Origin: an uncultured Sulfitobacter sp.
Lineage (GTDB): Bacteria > Pseudomonadota > Alphaproteobacteria > Rhodobacterales > Rhodobacteraceae
NCBI GenBank assembly: GCA_947492925.1
Contig: CANLOQ010000001.1
Location: forward strand, 186,001-250,000
Direction: 5' to 3'
DNA length: 64,000 nt
Shown here: piece after piece, positions 27,022 to 36,309 of the stretch
Layout of the letters: each line of letters starts with the position of its first letter
How positions within the stretch are numbered: the first letter of the stretch is position 1
Position numbers and translations under genes: made by a program
Notes under the pieces: generated by a model
Seen by the model: only the letters and a program-made list of their open reading frames with translations
What the model was told of the DNA's origin: nothing
Database searches by the model: none

Positions 27022-27669
27022 TTATGCATCCAAAACGCCGGCAATTTCGCCCTGCACGGCTTTGATCTCGCCCAGGCCATCAACCCGCGACAACATCTCT
27101 TTGGCGTAGTAATACCCGATCAGCGGTGACGTCTGTTTGTAGTACGCCATCAGCCGCGTCTTCAGGCTTTCTTCATTGTCATCCGCCCGGCGCGTGAACT
27201 CTTTCTTCTCACCGCAGCTTGTACAAACGCCATCGGCAGGGACCGGTTTGGTGTTGTCATTATAAACCTCACCGCAACCCGCGCAGGTTGACCGCGCCGT
27301 GATCCGGTCCACCAAGGCCGCATCGTCCACACGCATCTCGATCACCGCGTCCAGTGTCTGACCTTGCTCATCCATCAGCTGACCCAGCGCATCCGCCTGT
27401 TCAAGCGTGCGCGGAAAACCGTCAAAGATGAACCCACCCTTGTTGTCGCCTTCCAGCTTTTCGCGGATCAGGCCGATCACGATCTCATCCGTCACCAGAT
27501 CACCACGCGCCATGACGTCAGCAACCATCTTGCCCATCTCGGACCCCGAGGATTTCGCCTCACGCAGCATGTCTCCGGTGCTCAGCTGCACCATGTTCCG
27601 CGTTTCGACCAGGTGCCGCGCCTGCGTGCCTTTGCCCGCGCCCGGCGGTCCAAGAAGAATAATGTTCAT
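27022..27669 (-). CDS. adk: Adenylate kinase (zinc-LID type)
   Basis: The 215-residue enzyme interconverts AMP, ADP and ATP. The P-loop is [10 protein letters not shown], the AMP site is [11 protein letters not shown], and [11 protein letters not shown] is conserved. The LID contains four cysteines (CAGC...CTSC) that bind zinc, a feature shared with Gram-positive and many alphaproteobacterial enzymes. It overlaps secY by 4 nt (ATGA). Confidence 0.97.
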   Translation of the reverse strand: MNIILLGPPGAGKGTQARHLVETRNMVQLSTGDMLREAKSSGSEMGKMVADVMARGDLVTDEIVIGLIREKLEGDNKGGFIFDGFPRTLEQADALGQLMDEQGQTLDAVIEMRVDDAALVDRITARSTCAGCGEVYNDNTKPVPADGVCTSCGEKKEFTRRADDNEESLKTRLMAYYKQTSPLIGYYYAKEMLSRVDGLGEIKAVQGEIAGVLDA

Positions 27670-29036
27670 CGCCGTACCGGGCTCCGTTTCTTGCGTGTTG
27701 ATTTGCCCTTACCTTTGCCGCGCAACTGCGACTTTTCAAGCAAACCTTCGTACTGATGCGCCAAAAGATGGCTTTGCACCTGCTGGATCGTGTCCATCGT
27801 CACCGACACCACAATCAGCACGGACGTGCCGCCAAAGTAGAATGGGATCGCAAACTGCCCGCGCAGAATCTCGGGGAACACGCAGACCAGCGCCAGATAA
27901 CCTGAGCCCAGAACCAGAATGCGGTTCACCACGTATTCCAGATATTCCTCGGTCTTTTTGCCGGGGCGGATGCCGGGAACAAAGCCGTTCTGGCTCTTGA
28001 GGTTCTCGGCCACGTCCTCGGGCTTAAAGCTCACGTTGAACGTATAGAAATACGCAAAGAACACGATCATCGCGATGAAGAACAAAAGATAGAGCGGCTG
28101 TCCGGGGCCAAAGTTGGCCAGCAGAACCGACATCACCGGCCCCGTTGAATTACCGCTGAACGTGCTGATCGTGATCGGCAACAGCAACAGGCTTGAGGCA
28201 AAAATCGCCGGAATAACGCCCGATGGATTGACCTTGACCGGCAGGTGGCTTGACCCACCGTCATACATCTTCATGCCCACCTGACGGCGGGGATACTGAA
28301 TGTGGATCTTCCTCAGCGCCCGTTCCATGAACACGACAAACATGATCGTGACAACAACCATCACCAGCACGCCAACGATAACCGCAGGGCTGATCGCACC
28401 GGACCGGCCGGAGGCAAAGAACTGCGCAATGGCGGCGGGCACTTCGGCGATGATACCGACAAAGATGATCAGCGAAATACCGTTGCCGATGCCGCGCGCG
28501 GTGATCTGCTCACCCAGCCACATCAGGAACATCGTGCCGCCCACCAGCGTAATCATACAGGCAATGCGGAAATACATGCCCGGATCGGCAGCAATATCCC
28601 CCGCTTCAAGGCTCACGGCCAAACCGTAGGACTGCAACGTCGCCAGCGCCACGGTGCCATAGCGCGTGTACTGGTTCAGTTTCTTGCGCCCCTGCTCGCC
28701 CTCTTTCTTCAGCTGTTTCCAGGGTTCATACATGGACCCCAGCAGCTGCACGATGATCGAGGCCGAGATATAGGGCATGATCCCAAGGGCAAAGATACCC
28801 ATCCGGCCCAGGGCACCACCGGTAAACATCGACACCATACCGCCGATGCCCTGCCCTGCACTGTCCATAAACTCGCGCAGCGCCCCACCGTCGATCCCCG
28901 GAACGGGGATAAAGGTGCCCAGACGATAGACGATAAGCAAACCCAGCGTGAACAGGATCCGGTTGCGCAGGTCCGTGGCCTTGCCCAATGCGGACCAGCT
29001 GGTGTTGGCGGCCATGTTTTCGACGGCTGATACCAT
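27666..29036 (-). CDS. secY: Protein translocase subunit SecY
   Basis: The 456-residue protein is the central pore of the Sec translocon with ten predicted membrane helices. Family segments include [26 protein letters not shown], the plug region, and the cytoplasmic loops that contact the ribosome and SecA ([23 protein letters not shown]). It is coupled to adk and is 124 nt downstream of rplO. The start [21 protein letters not shown] matches the family. Confidence 0.97.
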   Translation of the reverse strand: MVSAVENMAANTSWSALGKATDLRNRILFTLGLLIVYRLGTFIPVPGIDGGALREFMDSAGQGIGGMVSMFTGGALGRMGIFALGIMPYISASIIVQLLGSMYEPWKQLKKEGEQGRKKLNQYTRYGTVALATLQSYGLAVSLEAGDIAADPGMYFRIACMITLVGGTMFLMWLGEQITARGIGNGISLIIFVGIIAEVPAAIAQFFASGRSGAISPAVIVGVLVMVVVTIMFVVFMERALRKIHIQYPRRQVGMKMYDGGSSHLPVKVNPSGVIPAIFASSLLLLPITISTFSGNSTGPVMSVLLANFGPGQPLYLLFFIAMIVFFAYFYTFNVSFKPEDVAENLKSQNGFVPGIRPGKKTEEYLEYVVNRILVLGSGYLALVCVFPEILRGQFAIPFYFGGTSVLIVVSVTMDTIQQVQSHLLAHQYEGLLEKSQLRGKGKGKSTRKKRSPVRR

Positions 29037-29160
29037 TTTGCGGTCTCTTTTCGTTGTTATGCAAACGCCGCCCGGGCTGTTTTCCAGCAGGGCGGCGTAT
29101 GGGAAAACTCGAACACTTATGTAAGCGGGTCAGCGCCCGCTCACAAGCCTTGAACGCGGT

Positions 29161-29643
29161 TTACTCTGCCGCGGCCTCGGCTTTCGCTGCGACAGTCACG
29201 CTGCCGCCCGCCTTCTCGACCGCCTCGATGGCAGATTTGGAGGCACCAGCCACGTGCAGATCAACCTTGCTGGTGATCTCACCTTTGGCCAGAACGCGGA
29301 TACCGTCCAGCTCGCGGCGCACCAGCCCGGAGGCGACCAGTGCGGCACCGTCCAGCGGCTTGCCCGCGTCGATTTTCTTGGCGTCGATGAATTTCTGGAT
29401 CAGGCCCAGGTTCACAACAGCGTAGGATTTGCGGTTCGGCTTGTTAAAACCACGCTTTGGCAGACGTTGGTACAAAGGCATCTGGCCGCCCTCGTAGCCA
29501 TTGATGCTCACACCCGAGCGGGATTTCTGACCTTTGATACCACGGCCACCCATCTTACCGGTGCCGGAACCGGGACCACGACCAACGCGCTTGCGTTTCT
29601 TGGTTGCACCAGAATTGTCGGACAGTTCGTTCAGCTTATACAT
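29161..29643 (-). CDS. rplO: 50S ribosomal protein L15
   Basis: The 160-residue protein has [27 protein letters not shown] and [34 protein letters not shown]. Its upstream neighbour in the standard order would be rpmD, but an AT-rich segment with an opposing gene and a terminator separates them (29644-30440). It therefore needs its own promoter, probably in 29644-29912; I could not identify one with confidence. Confidence 0.97.
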   Translation of the reverse strand: MYKLNELSDNSGATKKRKRVGRGPGSGTGKMGGRGIKGQKSRSGVSINGYEGGQMPLYQRLPKRGFNKPNRKSYAVVNLGLIQKFIDAKKIDAGKPLDGAALVASGLVRRELDGIRVLAKGEITSKVDLHVAGASKSAIEAVEKAGGSVTVAAKAEAAAE

Positions 29644-29912
29644 TGTCGCTTCTCCTTTTGCCGGAAATGCTCCCCAGCGACGGGAGCGAGCAGACGCGGC
29701 GTTTCAAAATGATGGCCGGAATCGGGGCCACTGGGGGCGTATAGAGGGGGTGGGGGTTGGGATCAAGGGGGGGGCATCGTCTAGCCTAACTGTTATTCGG
29801 ACCATCTTTGACCGGACAAGTTTTTAGGGGCCAAAAATCCTCATGATAAACTTTACAAACTATATATACTACTATATCTTTTATTCTAAGATGTAGAGAT
29901 GTAAGAGAAAAT

Positions 29913-30344
29913 ATGAAAAGTATAGAGATTGATTTTGACGTTCATAAGATGATCGAAAACGAGCGTAACGGATTTGATGAGACCGAAAACACTGCCTTGC
30001 GTCGCTTACTTGGACTGGCAGATTTGGTGACTACAAAAAACACCGGGACCACCGCCCACAATGAACGGCCTTTCATCGAAGACGGTGCAGAAGTTCCTCA
30101 CGGCTCGAAAGCGCAAATGAGTTACCTTAGGGGAACTCAGTATTTCAAAGGGGAGTTTCTTAATGGTGTACTGATTGTAAACGGCAAAGAGTACCACTCC
30201 CTTTCAGGTGCGGCATGTGATCTTGCGAGAACTGCCAAAGGAACAAAAACACAATTAAATGGCTGGTTGTACTGGGAGTTTAAGCCTCCCGGTTCGAACA
30301 AGTGGAGAAAAGTTGCCGAGCTTCGGAAAAGTACTGATCTCTGA
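29913..30344 (+). CDS. AT-rich inserted gene: SeqA-N-like plus RAMA/DUF4357-like protein
   Basis: This 143-residue protein is encoded against the ribosomal operon. The N-terminus MKSIEIDFDVHKMIENER and following TALRRLLGL resemble the SeqA N-terminal ribbon-helix-helix dimerisation domain. The C-terminal part (TQYFKGEFLNGVLIVNGK, EYHSLSGAACDLA, LNGWLYWEFK) resembles the small DNA-linked domain found in RAMA/DUF4357/DUF2924-type proteins associated with restriction and modification systems. This is pattern-based and not verified. Upstream DNA (about 29830-29912) is strikingly AT-rich compared with the flanks, with only a weak ribosome site. The protein composition (Lys, Asn, Glu rich) also differs from the neighbours, suggesting recent horizontal acquisition. 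A single gene with no partner methylase is present. Confidence 0.6.
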   Translation: MKSIEIDFDVHKMIENERNGFDETENTALRRLLGLADLVTTKNTGTTAHNERPFIEDGAEVPHGSKAQMSYLRGTQYFKGEFLNGVLIVNGKEYHSLSGAACDLARTAKGTKTQLNGWLYWEFKPPGSNKWRKVAELRKSTDL

Positions 30345-30351
30345 CAAATAG

Positions 30352-30383
30352 AAAAAACGCCCCGCAGTTTCCTACGAGGCGTT
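30352..30383 (-). terminator. Strong Rho-independent terminator between rpmD and the inserted gene
   Basis: On the minus strand, AACGCCTCGTAG pairs with CTGCGGGGCGTT (12 bp, two G-U) around a GAAA tetraloop, followed by six T (30352-30357). The plus-strand version is weaker and lacks a U-run. It therefore terminates the upstream rpmC-to-rpmD transcript, 58 nt beyond the rpmD stop, and also marks the 3' side of the inserted gene. Confidence 0.88.
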
Positions 30384-30397
30384 CCGATCTCACGCAC

Positions 30398-30439
30398 CGG
30401 AGTTTTCAAAAACTCCGACCGATTTCTTCAAAAGAAATC
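30398..30439. repeat. Two tandem perfect hairpins directly after rpmD
   Basis: CGGAGTTTT pairs with AAAACTCCG (30398-30417, 2-nt centre) and GATTTCTT pairs with AAGAAATC (30421-30439, 3-nt loop). The second begins one base from the rpmD stop. Together with the terminator at 30352 they form three stem-loops in 90 nt. Paired hairpins of this form may be a Roseobacter-group repeat unit or a 3' mRNA stabiliser. Confidence 0.6.
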
Positions 30440-30440
30440 A

Positions 30441-30629
30441 TTACCCCTTCTCTTCCACAATCTCAACCATATGGCTGATCTTGTTGATCATGCCGCGCAC
30501 GGAAGGCGTGTCTTCCAGCTCGCGTGTGCGGTGCATCTTGTTCAGGCCCAGACCGATCAGCGTGGCACGCTGTTTGGCGGGGCGGCGGATCGGAGAGCCG
30601 ATCTGCTTGACTACAATCGTCTTCGCCAT
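30441..30629 (-). CDS. rpmD: 50S ribosomal protein L30
   Basis: The 62-residue protein [20 protein letters not shown] has [37 protein letters not shown], a complete L30. It follows rpsE by 3 nt. It is the last gene before the terminator and inserted segment, so the first transcript probably ends here. Confidence 0.97.
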   Translation of the reverse strand: MAKTIVVKQIGSPIRRPAKQRATLIGLGLNKMHRTRELEDTPSVRGMINKISHMVEIVEEKG

Positions 30630-30632
30630 GAC

Positions 30633-31220
30633 TTAGGCTCCTTCTACAACGGGTGCTTGCTCACCGTCGACCTTAGGGGCGTCGGTGGTCTTGGGCAGAA
30701 TGTCCGCCACTTTCTTGCCGCGACGCTGGGCAACCGCGCGGGGCGACTGCTCTTTGCGCAGGCCGTCCATTGTGGCACGTATCATGTTGTAGGGGTTCTG
30801 CGAACCGATCGACTTGGACACCACGTCCTTGATGCCCAGCATTTCGAAAACGGCACGCATTGGACCACCGGCGATGATCCCGGTACCTTCCGGTGCGGTG
30901 CGCATTACGACCTTACCAGCGCCCCAGCGACCATTCATGTCGTGGTGCAGCGTGCGGCCTTCGCGCAGCTGAACGCGGATCATCTGGCGCTTGGCCTGCT
31001 CTGTGGCCTTGCGGATCGCCTCGGGTACTTCTTTCGCTTTACCCTTGCCGAAACCGACGCGACCTTTCTGGTCACCCACGACAACAAGCGCGGCAAAGCC
31101 AAAGCGCTTACCACCTTTAACAGTCTTGGACACACGGTTGATGGCGACCAGACGGTCGGCAAATTCCGGTGCTTCGTCACGATCGCGGCGCGGGCCGCGA
31201 CGGTTTTCACGTTCTGCCAT
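30633..31220 (-). CDS. rpsE: 30S ribosomal protein S5
   Basis: This is a 195-residue protein. The start is [16 protein letters not shown] with AAGGA nine bases before it; an open frame five codons longer is less likely. The core has [27 protein letters not shown] and [41 protein letters not shown]-terminal acidic tail of about 40 residues is longer than in E. coli, as in other alphaproteobacteria. Confidence 0.97.
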   Translation of the reverse strand: MAERENRRGPRRDRDEAPEFADRLVAINRVSKTVKGGKRFGFAALVVVGDQKGRVGFGKGKAKEVPEAIRKATEQAKRQMIRVQLREGRTLHHDMNGRWGAGKVVMRTAPEGTGIIAGGPMRAVFEMLGIKDVVSKSIGSQNPYNMIRATMDGLRKEQSPRAVAQRRGKKVADILPKTTDAPKVDGEQAPVVEGA

Positions 31221-31337
31221 GAGAACATCCTTCATTTGGTGGGCAAGCGCCCGGTTGTTTCAATCGCGGTGAGCCACAGCGGCTCCCGGATCATCGAGAG
31301 GGCACATGATGTGCCCCCTTCGCTTCTTCTGTGCCTG

Positions 31338-31389
31338 GGTTGGCTTATAAAGCCACCTTACGTAAGGTGGGCATCTTGCCCACCCAACC
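31338..31389 (-). promoter_or_regulatory. Mutually exclusive stem-loops in the rplR-rpsE spacer
   Basis: The 18-bp palindrome CCACCTTACGTAAGGTGG (31353-31370) competes with GGTGGGC/GCCCACC (31366-31372 with 31378-31384, loop ATCTT), because both use 31366-31370. An enclosing stem GGTTGG/CCAACC (31338-31343 with 31384-31389) and a small GGCTT/AAGCC hairpin (31342-31354) are also possible. A further GGGCACA/TGTGCCC stem lies at 31300-31316. No gene fits in this 171-nt spacer. The layout is compatible with translational or transcriptional regulation inside the operon, but that is inference. Confidence 0.5.
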
Positions 31390-31391
31390 GC

Positions 31392-31751
31392 TTAGATCTT
31401 CAGACCACCCTCACGGGCCGCATCTGCAAGCGCTTTTACCTTGCCGTGGAACAGGAAACCGCCCCGGTCAAAGTATGCTTCTTCAACACCGGCCTTCTTG
31501 GCGCGCTCGGCAATCGCCGCGCCCACCTTGGTGGCCGCTTCGATGTTGTTCTTGCCCACAACGCCCAGATCCTTTTCGAGCGTCGACGCGGCGGCTAGTG
31601 TCTTGCCGTTCACATCGTCGATCAACTGGACGCTGATGTTCTTGCTTGAGCGGTGCACGGACAGGCGCATGCGCCCGGCGTTCACGCGGCGAAGTTTGTT
31701 CCGAACGCGCAGGCGGCGTTTGATGAACAGTTGTCTTTTGCTGTTTGCCAT
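31392..31751 (-). CDS. rplR: 50S ribosomal protein L18
   Basis: The 119-residue protein [46 protein letters not shown] ends in [27 protein letters not shown], complete for L18, which binds 5S rRNA. It is 12 nt from rplF and followed by the structured spacer before rpsE. Confidence 0.97.
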   Translation of the reverse strand: MANSKRQLFIKRRLRVRNKLRRVNAGRMRLSVHRSSKNISVQLIDDVNGKTLAAASTLEKDLGVVGKNNIEAATKVGAAIAERAKKAGVEEAYFDRGGFLFHGKVKALADAAREGGLKI

Positions 31752-31763
31752 CTTGTGCGTTCC

Positions 31764-32297
31764 TTACTTCTTCTTGCCTTCTTTGCGGAAGACGAACTCA
31801 CCCTTATAGCGGATGCCTTTGCCCTTGTAGGGCTCGGGCTTGCGCCATGCGCGGATGTTCGCGGCGACCTGACCAACAAGCTGTTCGTCAATGCCTTCCA
31901 CAACAACTTCGGTCTGCTTTGGCGCGGTTACGGTCACACCCTCGGGTGCGGTGTAATCCACGTCGTGCGACAGGCCGAGGTTCAGTTTCAACACGTTGCC
32001 CTGCATCTGGGCACGGTAACCAACACCCTGAATTTCAAGCTCTTTCTTGAAACCTTCGGTGACGCCGGTGACCAGGTTCGCAACCATTGTGCGGCTCATG
32101 CCCCACTGCTGGCGTGCGCGCTTGGATTTACCACGTGGCGTGACGGAAACCGCGTTGTCCTCAACCTTCAGGTCAACGTCATCTGTTGCCTTGAAGCTGC
32201 GGACACCCTTGGGGCCTTTGACTTCGATGGACTGACCGGAAACCGTCGCGGTCACACCGCTGGGCAGGTCAATCGGTTTTTTACCAATACGAGACAT
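31764..32297 (-). CDS. rplF: 50S ribosomal protein L6
   Basis: The 177-residue protein starts [19 protein letters not shown]; a longer open frame reaching into rpsH is not real. The two L6 repeats and the C-terminal [23 protein letters not shown] are intact. It follows rpsH by 10 nt. Confidence 0.97.
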   Translation of the reverse strand: MSRIGKKPIDLPSGVTATVSGQSIEVKGPKGVRSFKATDDVDLKVEDNAVSVTPRGKSKRARQQWGMSRTMVANLVTGVTEGFKKELEIQGVGYRAQMQGNVLKLNLGLSHDVDYTAPEGVTVTAPKQTEVVVEGIDEQLVGQVAANIRAWRKPEPYKGKGIRYKGEFVFRKEGKKK

Positions 32298-32307
32298 CTT
32301 GCACTCC

Positions 32308-32700
32308 TTAGAATACGGTGCAGAGCACTTCGCCGCCAACATTGGCAGAGCGTGCAGCAGCATCCGACATCACACCCTGCGGGGTGGAGACAATCGATAC
32401 ACCCAGACCCTGACGGACCTGTGGAATATCCTGTGCGCCCATGTAAACGCGGCGACCGGGCTTTGAGACCCGCTTGAGCTCGCGAATAACAGGTTCGCCC
32501 TCGTAGTACTTCAGGCTGATCTCGATGGCGGGGTGGCCGTCGGCGCCCGTCATCTTTTCGTAGCCGCGGATGTAGCCTTCGTCGGCCAGCACATCCAACA
32601 CCCATGCACGCAGCTTGGAGGCTGGCGTGATGACAGTGGATTTGCCGCGCATGGAAGAGTTACGGATGCGGGTCAGCATATCTGCGATAGGATCGTTCAT
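32308..32700 (-). CDS. rpsH: 30S ribosomal protein S8
   Basis: The 130-residue protein [30 protein letters not shown] ends in [27 protein letters not shown]8 binds the central domain of 16S rRNA and in E. coli represses spc-operon translation near rplE; whether a matching site exists here was not established. It is 12 nt from rpsN. Confidence 0.97.
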   Translation of the reverse strand: MNDPIADMLTRIRNSSMRGKSTVITPASKLRAWVLDVLADEGYIRGYEKMTGADGHPAIEISLKYYEGEPVIRELKRVSKPGRRVYMGAQDIPQVRQGLGVSIVSTPQGVMSDAAARSANVGGEVLCTVF

Positions 32701-32712
32701 GTGATGCGCTCC

Positions 32713-33018
32713 TTACCAGCTCGACTTGACCATGCCGGGGATCTGGCCGGCAGAGCCAAGATCACGCAGCGCGATACGCGAGATTTTCAGTTTACGGTAA
32801 TAGGCGTGCGGACGGCCCGTCAGCTGGCAGCGGTTGTGCAGACGCACGGCGCTTGAGTTGCGGGGCAGTTTCGCCAGCTTCAGGGAGGCGCGGAAACGCT
32901 CTTCCATCGGCTTGCTCTCGTCACTTACGATTTCCTTCAAGGCAGCGCGCTTTGCGGCGTACTTCTTGACCAGTGCTTCACGCTTCTTCTCGCGTGCGAT
33001 CATGGATTTCTTAGCCAT
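32713..33018 (-). CDS. rpsN: 30S ribosomal protein S14 (zinc-free type)
   Basis: The 101-residue protein is the long, C-minus form without CxxC zinc pairs, with [20 protein letters not shown] and [40 protein letters not shown]. It lies 19 nt after rplE. Confidence 0.97.
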   Translation of the reverse strand: MAKKSMIAREKKREALVKKYAAKRAALKEIVSDESKPMEERFRASLKLAKLPRNSSAVRLHNRCQLTGRPHAYYRKLKISRIALRDLGSAGQIPGMVKSSW

Positions 33019-33037
33019 ATCTAAATCCTTCCCGCGC

Positions 33038-33601
33038 TTATTTCGTGAAAGGCATGTTGAACGCTGTCAACAATGCTTTCGCTTCTGCGTCGGTTTTCGC
33101 CGTGGTGGCGATGACGATGTCCATACCCCAGTTTTCATCGATTTTATCAAAATCGATTTCCGGGAACACGAGGTGCTCTTTCAGGCCCATGGCATAGTTG
33201 CCACGACCGTCGAAAGATTTGTCCGAGATGCCGCGGAAGTCGCGGATACGGGGCATTGCAATCGTGATCAGACGATCCATGAATTCGTACATACGTGCGC
33301 CGCGCAGGGTCACCTTGGCACCCATCGGCATGTCCTCACGTACCCGGAAACCCGCGATGGATTTCTTGGCCGTTGTGGTCATGGCTTTCTGGCCTGCAAT
33401 CGCGGTCAGGTCTTCCTGAGCGGATTTGGCTTTCTTGCTGTCACGTACCGCGGCTGCACCACAACCGATGTTCAGCACGACCTTATCAAGGCGCGGGATC
33501 ATCATGTCGTTCTTGTAGCCGAATTCTTCTTTCATCTTGGCGCGAATCTCGTCGCGGTAGACGCTCAGAAGGCGGGGTGTGTAGTCTGCATTATCAAGCA
33601 T
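33038..33601 (-). CDS. rplE: 50S ribosomal protein L5
   Basis: The 187-residue protein binds 5S rRNA. It has [52 protein letters not shown] and the C-terminal [29 protein letters not shown]. It starts 8 nt inside the end of rplX, so the two are translationally coupled. Confidence 0.97.
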   Translation of the reverse strand: MLDNADYTPRLLSVYRDEIRAKMKEEFGYKNDMMIPRLDKVVLNIGCGAAAVRDSKKAKSAQEDLTAIAGQKAMTTTAKKSIAGFRVREDMPMGAKVTLRGARMYEFMDRLITIAMPRIRDFRGISDKSFDGRGNYAMGLKEHLVFPEIDFDKIDENWGMDIVIATTAKTDAEAKALLTAFNMPFTK

Positions 33602-33905
33602 CGATCACATCTCCCGTTGTCTTGGCAAAGCGCACTTTCTTGTCGCCTTCCATCTTGAAACCCACGCGTGTCGCCTTGCCGTTGGCATCGACGATTGCGA
33701 GGTTGCTCAGATCAATCGGCATCGCCTTGGGGATACGACCGCCCTGGCTTTCCTGCGATTGACGTGTGGCGCGGATGGCGATGTTGATGCCTTCCACGAT
33801 GGCCTTGTTGGCGGACGGCATGACGGACGTGATCGTCCCTGTCTTGCCCTTGTCCTTACCGGCCAGCACGATGACCTTGTCACCTTTGCGAAGTTTAGCA
33901 GCCAT
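33594..33905 (-). CDS. rplX: 50S ribosomal protein L24
   Basis: The 103-residue protein initiates large-subunit assembly. The KOW motif is present in [25 protein letters not shown], followed by [21 protein letters not shown] and a basic C-terminus. It overlaps rplN by one base (TAATG) and rplE by 8. Confidence 0.97.
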   Translation of the reverse strand: MAAKLRKGDKVIVLAGKDKGKTGTITSVMPSANKAIVEGINIAIRATRQSQESQGGRIPKAMPIDLSNLAIVDANGKATRVGFKMEGDKKVRFAKTTGDVIDA

Positions 33906-34273
33906 TACAGCACCTCCGGCGCGAGCGAGATAATCTTCATGAAGTTCTTGCCGCGCAGCTCACGTACAACCGGCCCAAAGATACGTGTACCTACGGGTTC
34001 GTTGTTGTTGTTGAGGATGACTGCGGCGTTGCGGTCGAAACGGATGGCGGTGCCATCGTCACGACGTACTTCCTTGGCGGTGCGAACGACGACGGCCTTG
34101 CGGACGTCGCCCTTTTTCACACGACCGCGAGGGATGGCTTCCTTGACCGACACGACAATAATGTCGCCGACGGACGCGTATTTACGCTTGGAACCACCCA
34201 GTACCTTGATGCACTGAACACGGCGTGCGCCGCTGTTGTCAGCAACATCCAGGTTGGTCTGCATCTGGATCAT
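33905..34273 (-). CDS. rplN: 50S ribosomal protein L14
   Basis: The 122-residue protein [27 protein letters not shown] has [19 protein letters not shown] and [28 protein letters not shown], complete. It is 71 nt after rpsQ. Confidence 0.97.
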   Translation of the reverse strand: MIQMQTNLDVADNSGARRVQCIKVLGGSKRKYASVGDIIVVSVKEAIPRGRVKKGDVRKAVVVRTAKEVRRDDGTAIRFDRNAAVILNNNNEPVGTRIFGPVVRELRGKNFMKIISLAPEVL

Positions 34274-34344
34274 TTGGTTTCTCCCGACCTTCAGGGCGCG
34301 ATGCGTGCGTTATCCCCGGGGTTTCGATTAAGTTGTTCGGTGCT

Positions 34345-34581
34345 TCAGGCTTCCGCCGTGATCACTTCCCAACGCTTGGTCTTTGACTTTGGTGGACATT
34401 CAATGATGCGAACGCTGTCGCCGACCTTAAATGTGTTGTTCTCATCGTGCGCCCGGTACTTCTTGGACTTACGAATGGTCTTTTTCAGAACCGGATGCGT
34501 AAAGCGGCGCTCGACGGATACGGTGACTGTCTGTGCGTTGGCGTCCGATGTGACGGTGCCTGTCAGGATACGCTTGGGCAT
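34345..34581 (-). CDS. rpsQ: 30S ribosomal protein S17
   Basis: The 78-residue protein [46 protein letters not shown] binds the 5' domain of 16S rRNA. It is 3 nt after rpmC, in the standard L29-S17-L14 order. Confidence 0.96.
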   Translation of the reverse strand: MPKRILTGTVTSDANAQTVTVSVERRFTHPVLKKTIRKSKKYRAHDENNTFKVGDSVRIIECPPKSKTKRWEVITAEA

Positions 34582-34584
34582 TGA

Positions 34585-34794
34585 TTAGGCTCCTTCGGAT
34601 GCTGCTGCGGCAGCTTTCTGGTTCAACACTGTGTGCACACGGGCCACGTCACGCTTGACGCTGCGCAGACGCGCAGGGTTCTCAAGCTGACCGGTGGCCT
34701 GCTGGAAACGCAGGTTGAAGGCTTCTTTTTTCAGGTTCACAAGCTCATCGCGGAGTTGATCCGGTGTCTTGTCGTGCAGTTCCTTGGCGTTCAT
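34585..34794 (-). CDS. rpmC: 50S ribosomal protein L29
   Basis: The 69-residue protein starts [44 protein letters not shown], with AAAGGAGAG just upstream. An open frame 15 codons longer lacks family similarity. It is the first gene of the run in this window: rplP and the S10 genes are not directly upstream, and a non-ribosomal gene at 35018 follows after 220 nt. A promoter should lie in 34795-35017; I could not call it. Confidence 0.95.
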   Translation of the reverse strand: MNAKELHDKTPDQLRDELVNLKKEAFNLRFQQATGQLENPARLRSVKRDVARVHTVLNQKAAAAASEGA

Positions 34795-35017
34795 GCGCCC
34801 TCTCCTTTCAACATCACCGGAAGGCCGCATATGCGTCACCCTGATTCCGGTGGAGTCTGTTCCGAAGTGCGCCGTATAGGAGGGTTATGGATAGGGCGCA
34901 ACCCCTATGGCGCAGAGCTCTGACATAAAGTGGCCGACGGCTAGAAAGACCGCCTAACATGGCCGGTAAGGCAGGGGCCCATACCAGCACTATTCCATCC
35001 AGGGTCTGGATATAGCT

Positions 35018-35551
35018 CTAAAATGGGTCAGCCTGAGACTTAAATGGGTCGGCGGCATCCGCCTTGATCGCATCCCAGCACTCGGTAAGTTTGAGTAGAG
35101 CAGCTTTCGATCCAGCCAGTGAGAATGTTGCCAACCTTCGAAGGTCTCTGTTGTACAATGCAACTGCTCCACCAGCAGCCAATTCATTGACGAATTTGCC
35201 GGTTTCTGGCCCAGGCTTAACTGACACGCTTACAGAGATGCCAGAAGCTTTGCCGCGCATATTCCATCGCGAATAATCAACATCAATAATAAAGTCGATG
35301 TTGCGCTCGCTAATGGCCCAATCATAATCAAACACGAATACAGTAAGGCCACCGTTGGGGTAGACCGTAATCGAGAACGTTTGGCTGGATCGGTTTTTTG
35401 TCTCGGCACTGCACCACATCGCCCCATCAATAGTATCGTGAGTAAGGTCGACGCCCCATGCTTTATGTGAAAAAAGGCGCTGCGATTGATACTGCTCTGC
35501 GTGTACCATTGTTACGGACAAGAAATAGAGAATAGCAACAAAGCGAAACAT
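35018..35551 (-). CDS. Predicted secreted protein of unknown function
   Basis: The 177-residue protein begins MFRFVAILYFLSVTMVHAEQ, a Sec signal peptide with cleavage after VHA; a start four codons earlier is possible. The mature part is beta-rich with GVDLTHDTIDGAMWCSAETKN and ISVSVSVKPGPETGKFVNELAAGGAVALYN. It ends with a DPFKSQADPF repeat-like tail. I do not recognise the family. GC is visibly lower than the ribosomal genes. It lies on the same strand upstream of rpmC, where rplP would be expected. Confidence 0.6.
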   Translation of the reverse strand: MFRFVAILYFLSVTMVHAEQYQSQRLFSHKAWGVDLTHDTIDGAMWCSAETKNRSSQTFSITVYPNGGLTVFVFDYDWAISERNIDFIIDVDYSRWNMRGKASGISVSVSVKPGPETGKFVNELAAGGAVALYNRDLRRLATFSLAGSKAALLKLTECWDAIKADAADPFKSQADPF

Positions 35552-35670
35552 CAGAAAAACCAATAGGCAAAATGTTGTTCAGGATCGCCTGCTATGCCTT
35601 GTCGCAGACGCTCAAAATGGCGGATAACTAATAAGCTAATCCAACCGCCTCATTTCAGCAAGAGATCCCC

Positions 35671-36288
35671 ATGACCCAAATCAAATCCCTCTTCGCGACC
35701 CGCCTCTACCACGCGCAACTCTCCGAACACGGAGACATCTCCGCGCAAGAATTCGAAGCCTCCTGCATCGCCATCGCCAATGATGATGAAGCTGGCCAGG
35801 ACTGGTGCGAGGAAAACGGATACGCCGGCTACACCTCCTACGCCTCGCTCGACGATCTGCCCTACCGCTTCCCCATCTTCGCCGATCTGGTAAAAATTCT
35901 CGACAAACACGTTGCTGCCTTCGCCACCGATCTGGCCTTCGACCTCGGCGACCGCGCGCTCAAACTAGACAGCCTCTGGATCAACATCCTGCCCGAAGGC
36001 GGCATCCACACCGCCCACATCCACCCCCATTCGGTGATCAGTGGCACAACCTATGTGACAATGCCCGAAGGGGCGAGTGCGATCAAATTCGAGGATCCCC
36101 GGCTTGCTATGATGATGGCCGCCCCCGGCCGCACCAAAGACGCCCCCGAAGAATTACGCCAGTTCATCTACGTCGCACCGGCAGTCGGTGATGTCCTTCT
36201 GTGGGAAAGCTGGCTGCGCCACGAAGTGCCCATGAACATGATCGAGGAAGACCGCGTCTCGGTTTCTTTCAACTACGCCTGGGTCTGA
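35671..36288 (+). CDS. TIGR02466 family 2OG-Fe(II) oxygenase-like protein
   Basis: The 205-residue protein resembles the TIGR02466 family of putative 2-oxoglutarate/iron oxygenases. Conserved segments are LDSLWINILPEGGIHTAHIHPHSVISGTTYV, which supplies the candidate metal histidines, and DVLLWESWLRHEVPMN...RVSVSFNYAW, which supplies the distal histidine and the Arg that may bind 2-oxoglutarate. The substrate is unknown. The gene stands 21 nt before the DUF2848 gene, probably in one operon. Confidence 0.75.
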   Translation: MTQIKSLFATRLYHAQLSEHGDISAQEFEASCIAIANDDEAGQDWCEENGYAGYTSYASLDDLPYRFPIFADLVKILDKHVAAFATDLAFDLGDRALKLDSLWINILPEGGIHTAHIHPHSVISGTTYVTMPEGASAIKFEDPRLAMMMAAPGRTKDAPEELRQFIYVAPAVGDVLLWESWLRHEVPMNMIEEDRVSVSFNYAWV

Positions 36289-36309
36289 CCCAAACCAAAA
36301 GGACCGCAC

